Origin: Superficieibacter sp. HKU1
GTDB taxonomy: Bacteria; Pseudomonadota; Gammaproteobacteria; Enterobacterales; Enterobacteriaceae
DNA length: 64,000 nucleotides
Direction: 5' to 3'
Assembly: GCF_029319185.1 (NCBI RefSeq)
Contig: NZ_CP119754.1
Span: forward strand, 3,968,001-4,032,000
Within the stretch, counting starts at the first letter, position 1; each line of letters begins with the position of its first letter. A model generated the notes under the pieces. The model saw only the letters and a program-made list of their open reading frames with translations. It made no database searches and had not been told where the DNA came from. This document shows positions 62,393 to 64,000 of this stretch, piece after piece. Position numbers and translations under genes: made by a program.

Positions 62393-62422
62393 AAGGCGCG
62401 ATAGCAGGTACTATCGCGCCTT
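62393..62422 (-). terminator. terminator of the putative small toxin transcript
   Basis: 12-bp perfect stem AAGGCGCGATAG/CTATCGCGCCTT with a 6-base loop; on the minus strand it is followed by a T-rich run (TTTAACATTTTTAA), directly after the 26-codon frame. Confidence 0.65.
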
Positions 62423-62438
62423 AGCTACGTTTCACCGA

Positions 62439-62519
62439 TTATTTTTTATCAGTGATCAGTCGCATCACTGCGACGATGATTTCGATGACCAGTTTAATGA
62501 TGGTCAAAAGCTCAATCAT
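62439..62519 (-). CDS. putative type I toxin: 26-residue hydrophobic peptide
   Basis: A 26-codon frame with AAGGAAGAA six bases before its ATG and a strong terminator after its stop. The peptide MIELLTIIKLVIEIIVAVMR, ending LITDKK, is one amphipathic membrane helix like those of ZorO, ShoB, TisB and DinQ. It lies in the glgS-hldE interval, where E. coli K-12 has the sib/ibs type I pairs. Its sequence is not an Ibs peptide. An antisense or adjacent antitoxin RNA is likely but was not proved from sequence. Confidence 0.6.
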   Translation of the reverse strand: MIELLTIIKLVIEIIVAVMRLITDKK

Positions 62520-62592
62520 CCGTTCTTCCTTAAATAAGGAATGCAGCCAGCCTGATTAGCCCTAGAATTTTCCCAAACCAGACCATGCCAGC

Positions 62593-62798
62593 GTTGAAAT
62601 GTACTTGCTGCACTCCGGGCCGGAGCTCTGACGGCACCCCCCGTTTCAGTGGGAAAAACTTTTGGCTAAAAGCCCTACGCCCAGCAATGATTTCAACGAT
62701 TGAATTTTACACGACTGATAGCGGCTGCAAAGTGAATTAACACTTGAAATTCGTAGGGCATTGAGTAATCTTGATCGGGTTGAAATGTACTTGCTGCA
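62593..62798. repeat. 20-bp direct repeat in the glgS-hldE gap
   Basis: GTTGAAATGTACTTGCTGCA occurs at 62593-62612 and again at 62779-62798, each followed within about 20 bases by TCCGGGCC. The copies are 186 bp apart in a gene-free stretch (62520-62955). They may mark duplicated small-RNA units beside the putative toxin. Confidence 0.55.
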
Positions 62799-62841
62799 TG
62801 CTGTATATCCGGGCCACCAATCTGTGATGTGCAGTAAATAA

Positions 62842-62868
62842 AAAACCCGGCCTGAGGTCGGGTTTTTT
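62842..62868 (+). terminator. intrinsic terminator without assigned upstream gene
   Basis: Stem AAAACCCG.../...CGGGTTTT followed by six T residues on the plus strand. No protein-coding gene precedes it on that strand, so it may end a small RNA that starts near the second copy of the direct repeat. Confidence 0.6.
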
Positions 62869-62917
62869 GCGTTTAATGGATATGCCGGAAGCGTTAGCAG
62901 TACTGTGTTTACAGACC

Positions 62918-62948
62918 GTAGCCCCGGTAAGCGTAGCGCCACCGGGGG
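62918..62948. repeat. single REP-like unit
   Basis: GTAGCCCCGGTAAGCGTAGC followed by GCCACCGGGG just downstream of convergent hldE. Confidence 0.65.
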
Positions 62949-62955
62949 ATCGCGC

Positions 62956-64000
62956 CTACTGGTGGCTGTCTTTCTGGATCTTGCGAATGATATTGGTCGT
63001 CGAGCAGCCGTCTTCGAAGTTAAGCACCAGCACCTCGCCGCCGTTGGCCCACACTTCTTTGCTACCGGCGATATCTTCCGGCTTGTAGTCGCCGCCTTTC
63101 ACCAGCAGATCCGGCAGAACCCCGGCAATCAGACGTTGCGGCGTGTCTTCTTCAAAAGAAACCACCCAGTCTACCGCTTCCAGCGCGCCGAGTACGATCA
63201 TCCGCTGTTCCAGCGGGTTGACCGGACGCGAGTCGCCCTTCAGCCGTTTGGTGGAGGCGTCGCTGTTGACCGCGACAATGAGGCGATCGCCCAGTTTGCG
63301 GGCGTTGGCGAGATAAGAGACGTGACCCGCATGAAGAATATCGAATACGCCGTTGGTCATGACCACTTTCTCGCCGCGCTTGCGCGCCGCCGCGACCGCT
63401 TCCTGTAACTCCGCTTCGTCCATCACGCCAAAGCCGGTTTCCGAACGGCCGCGCACCGCGTTTTCGAGTTCGATGGGAGAAACCGTTGAGGTGCCGAGCT
63501 TGCCCACCACCACGCCTGCCGCCGCGTTGGCGAAGTAGCAGGCTTCTTCCAGCGTATTTCCCGCCGCCAGCGTTGCCGCCAGCACGCCGATCACCGTGTC
63601 GCCTGCGCCGGTGACGTCGTAGACTTCCTGCGCCTGGGTCGGCATATGCAGCGGCGCTTTGCCCGGCTGTAGCAGCGTCATCCCCTGTTCGGAGCGCGTG
63701 ACCAGCAGGGCGCTGAGGTCGAAATCGGCAATAATCTTCATGCCGCGTTCAACCAGTTCCTCTTCGCTCTGGCATTTCCCCGCCACCGCTTCAAACTCGG
63801 AAAGGTTCGGCGTCAGCAGCGTCGCGCCACGGTAGCGCTCAAATTCAGTGCCTTTCGGGTCAATCAGCACCGGAACGTTCGCCTGCCGTGCCAGGGCGAT
63901 CATTTGCTGAACGCTCGCTAACGCGCCCTTGGCATAATCAGAGAGCACCAGCGCCCCCACGTGCTTCAGCGCCTGCTGGATGCGATCGTGCATCGGCTGC
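62956..64000 (-). CDS. hldE: bifunctional ADP-heptose synthesis protein HldE (partial)
   Basis: The C-terminal 347 residues of a roughly 477-residue enzyme; the 5' end lies beyond the right edge. The ribokinase-type kinase domain (DVTGAGDTVIGVLAATLA catalytic motif) phosphorylates heptose 7-phosphate, and the C-terminal nucleotidyltransferase domain (NGVFDILHAGHVSYLANARKL with the HxGH motif) adenylates it. The product ADP-heptose builds the LPS inner core. glnE is expected upstream outside the window. Confidence 0.97.
   Translation of the reverse strand, partial: QPMHDRIQQALKHVGALVLSDYAKGALASVQQMIALARQANVPVLIDPKGTEFERYRGATLLTPNLSEFEAVAGKCQSEEELVERGMKIIADFDLSALLVTRSEQGMTLLQPGKAPLHMPTQAQEVYDVTGAGDTVIGVLAATLAAGNTLEEACYFANAAAGVVVGKLGTSTVSPIELENAVRGRSETGFGVMDEAELQEAVAAARKRGEKVVMTNGVFDILHAGHVSYLANARKLGDRLIVAVNSDASTKRLKGDSRPVNPLEQRMIVLGALEAVDWVVSFEEDTPQRLIAGVLPDLLVKGGDYKPEDIAGSKEVWANGGEVLVLNFEDGCSTTNIIRKIQKDSHQ

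Noticed and set aside
62646..62942. 98-codon minus-strand frame in the glgS-hldE gap
   Set aside because: It runs through a REP unit, a terminator and the repeat motif, has no ribosome site and no recognisable domain.
1..64000. CRISPR arrays, tRNA/rRNA genes, insertion sequences, prophage
   Set aside because: No regularly spaced repeats, no cloverleaf or rRNA sequence, and no transposase or phage genes were seen.

Overview
This window is chromosomal DNA of an enterobacterium (Enterobacteriaceae, close to but not Escherichia). Most genes run in an order familiar from the E. coli K-12 chromosome: gss, yghU, yghA, exbBD, metC, yghB, yqhCD, dkgA, yqhG, ygiQ, ftsP, plsC, parC, ygiW, qseBC, mdaB, ygiN, then parE, yqiA, cpdA, yqiB, nudF, tolC, ygiBCD, zupT, ribB, ubiK, glgS and hldE. 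Protein lengths match the E. coli proteins closely, intergenic gaps carry REP-like palindromes, and coding density is high. The genus (Enterobacter/Lelliottia/Leclercia/Kluyvera-like are options) cannot be fixed from the sequence alone. There are no rRNA or tRNA genes, insertion sequences, prophage genes or CRISPR arrays.

Left part (1-13.9 kb): an M20 deacylase, a YghA-like dehydrogenase paralogue, a GH15 hydrolase and a secreted DUF1996 protein. A thiol-redox group follows (glutathionylspermidine synthetase/amidase Gss, a CxxS DsbA-like protein, the YghU glutathione transferase). Then come a chemoreceptor with a sigma-28-like promoter, three unrecognised small genes, and yghA itself.

Next (14-33.3 kb) is core synteny: exbBD (Fur-type site), metC (MetJ-type site), yghB, yqhC/yqhD/dkgA, a small lipoprotein, a DUF3828 pair (a short, probably 5'-truncated copy and yqhG), ygiQ, ftsP, plsC, parC, ygiW, qseBC and mdaB-ygiN.

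The accessory block lies between ygiN and parE (33.3-50.6 kb), two genes that are neighbours in E. coli, and REP-like repeats sit at both its ends. It has two modules. The first is a carbohydrate module: GH88 unsaturated-glucuronyl hydrolase, LacY-type oligosaccharide symporter, DUF2264 protein and a divergent AraC regulator with a CRP-like site between. The second is a respiratory module of 16 same-strand reading positions from 38.99 to 50.55 kb: TorD-like chaperone, Tat-dependent molybdopterin reductase, four-cluster ferredoxin, DmsC-like membrane anchor, HybF, the full hydrogenase-2 set HybOABCDE and HybG, and extra TatE- and TatB-like proteins without TatC. Read together, it looks like a self-contained H2-to-quinone-to-unknown-acceptor chain packaged with its maturation and export factors. 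In E. coli the hyb operon sits elsewhere, beside yghU.

Right part (50.7-64 kb): core genes again (parE to hldE), with a mar/sox/rob-type box before tolC, a Fur-type box before zupT and an FMN riboswitch before ribB. Between glgS and hldE a 677-bp gap holds a possible 26-residue hydrophobic type I toxin, a 20-bp direct repeat and two terminators. hldE runs off the right edge.
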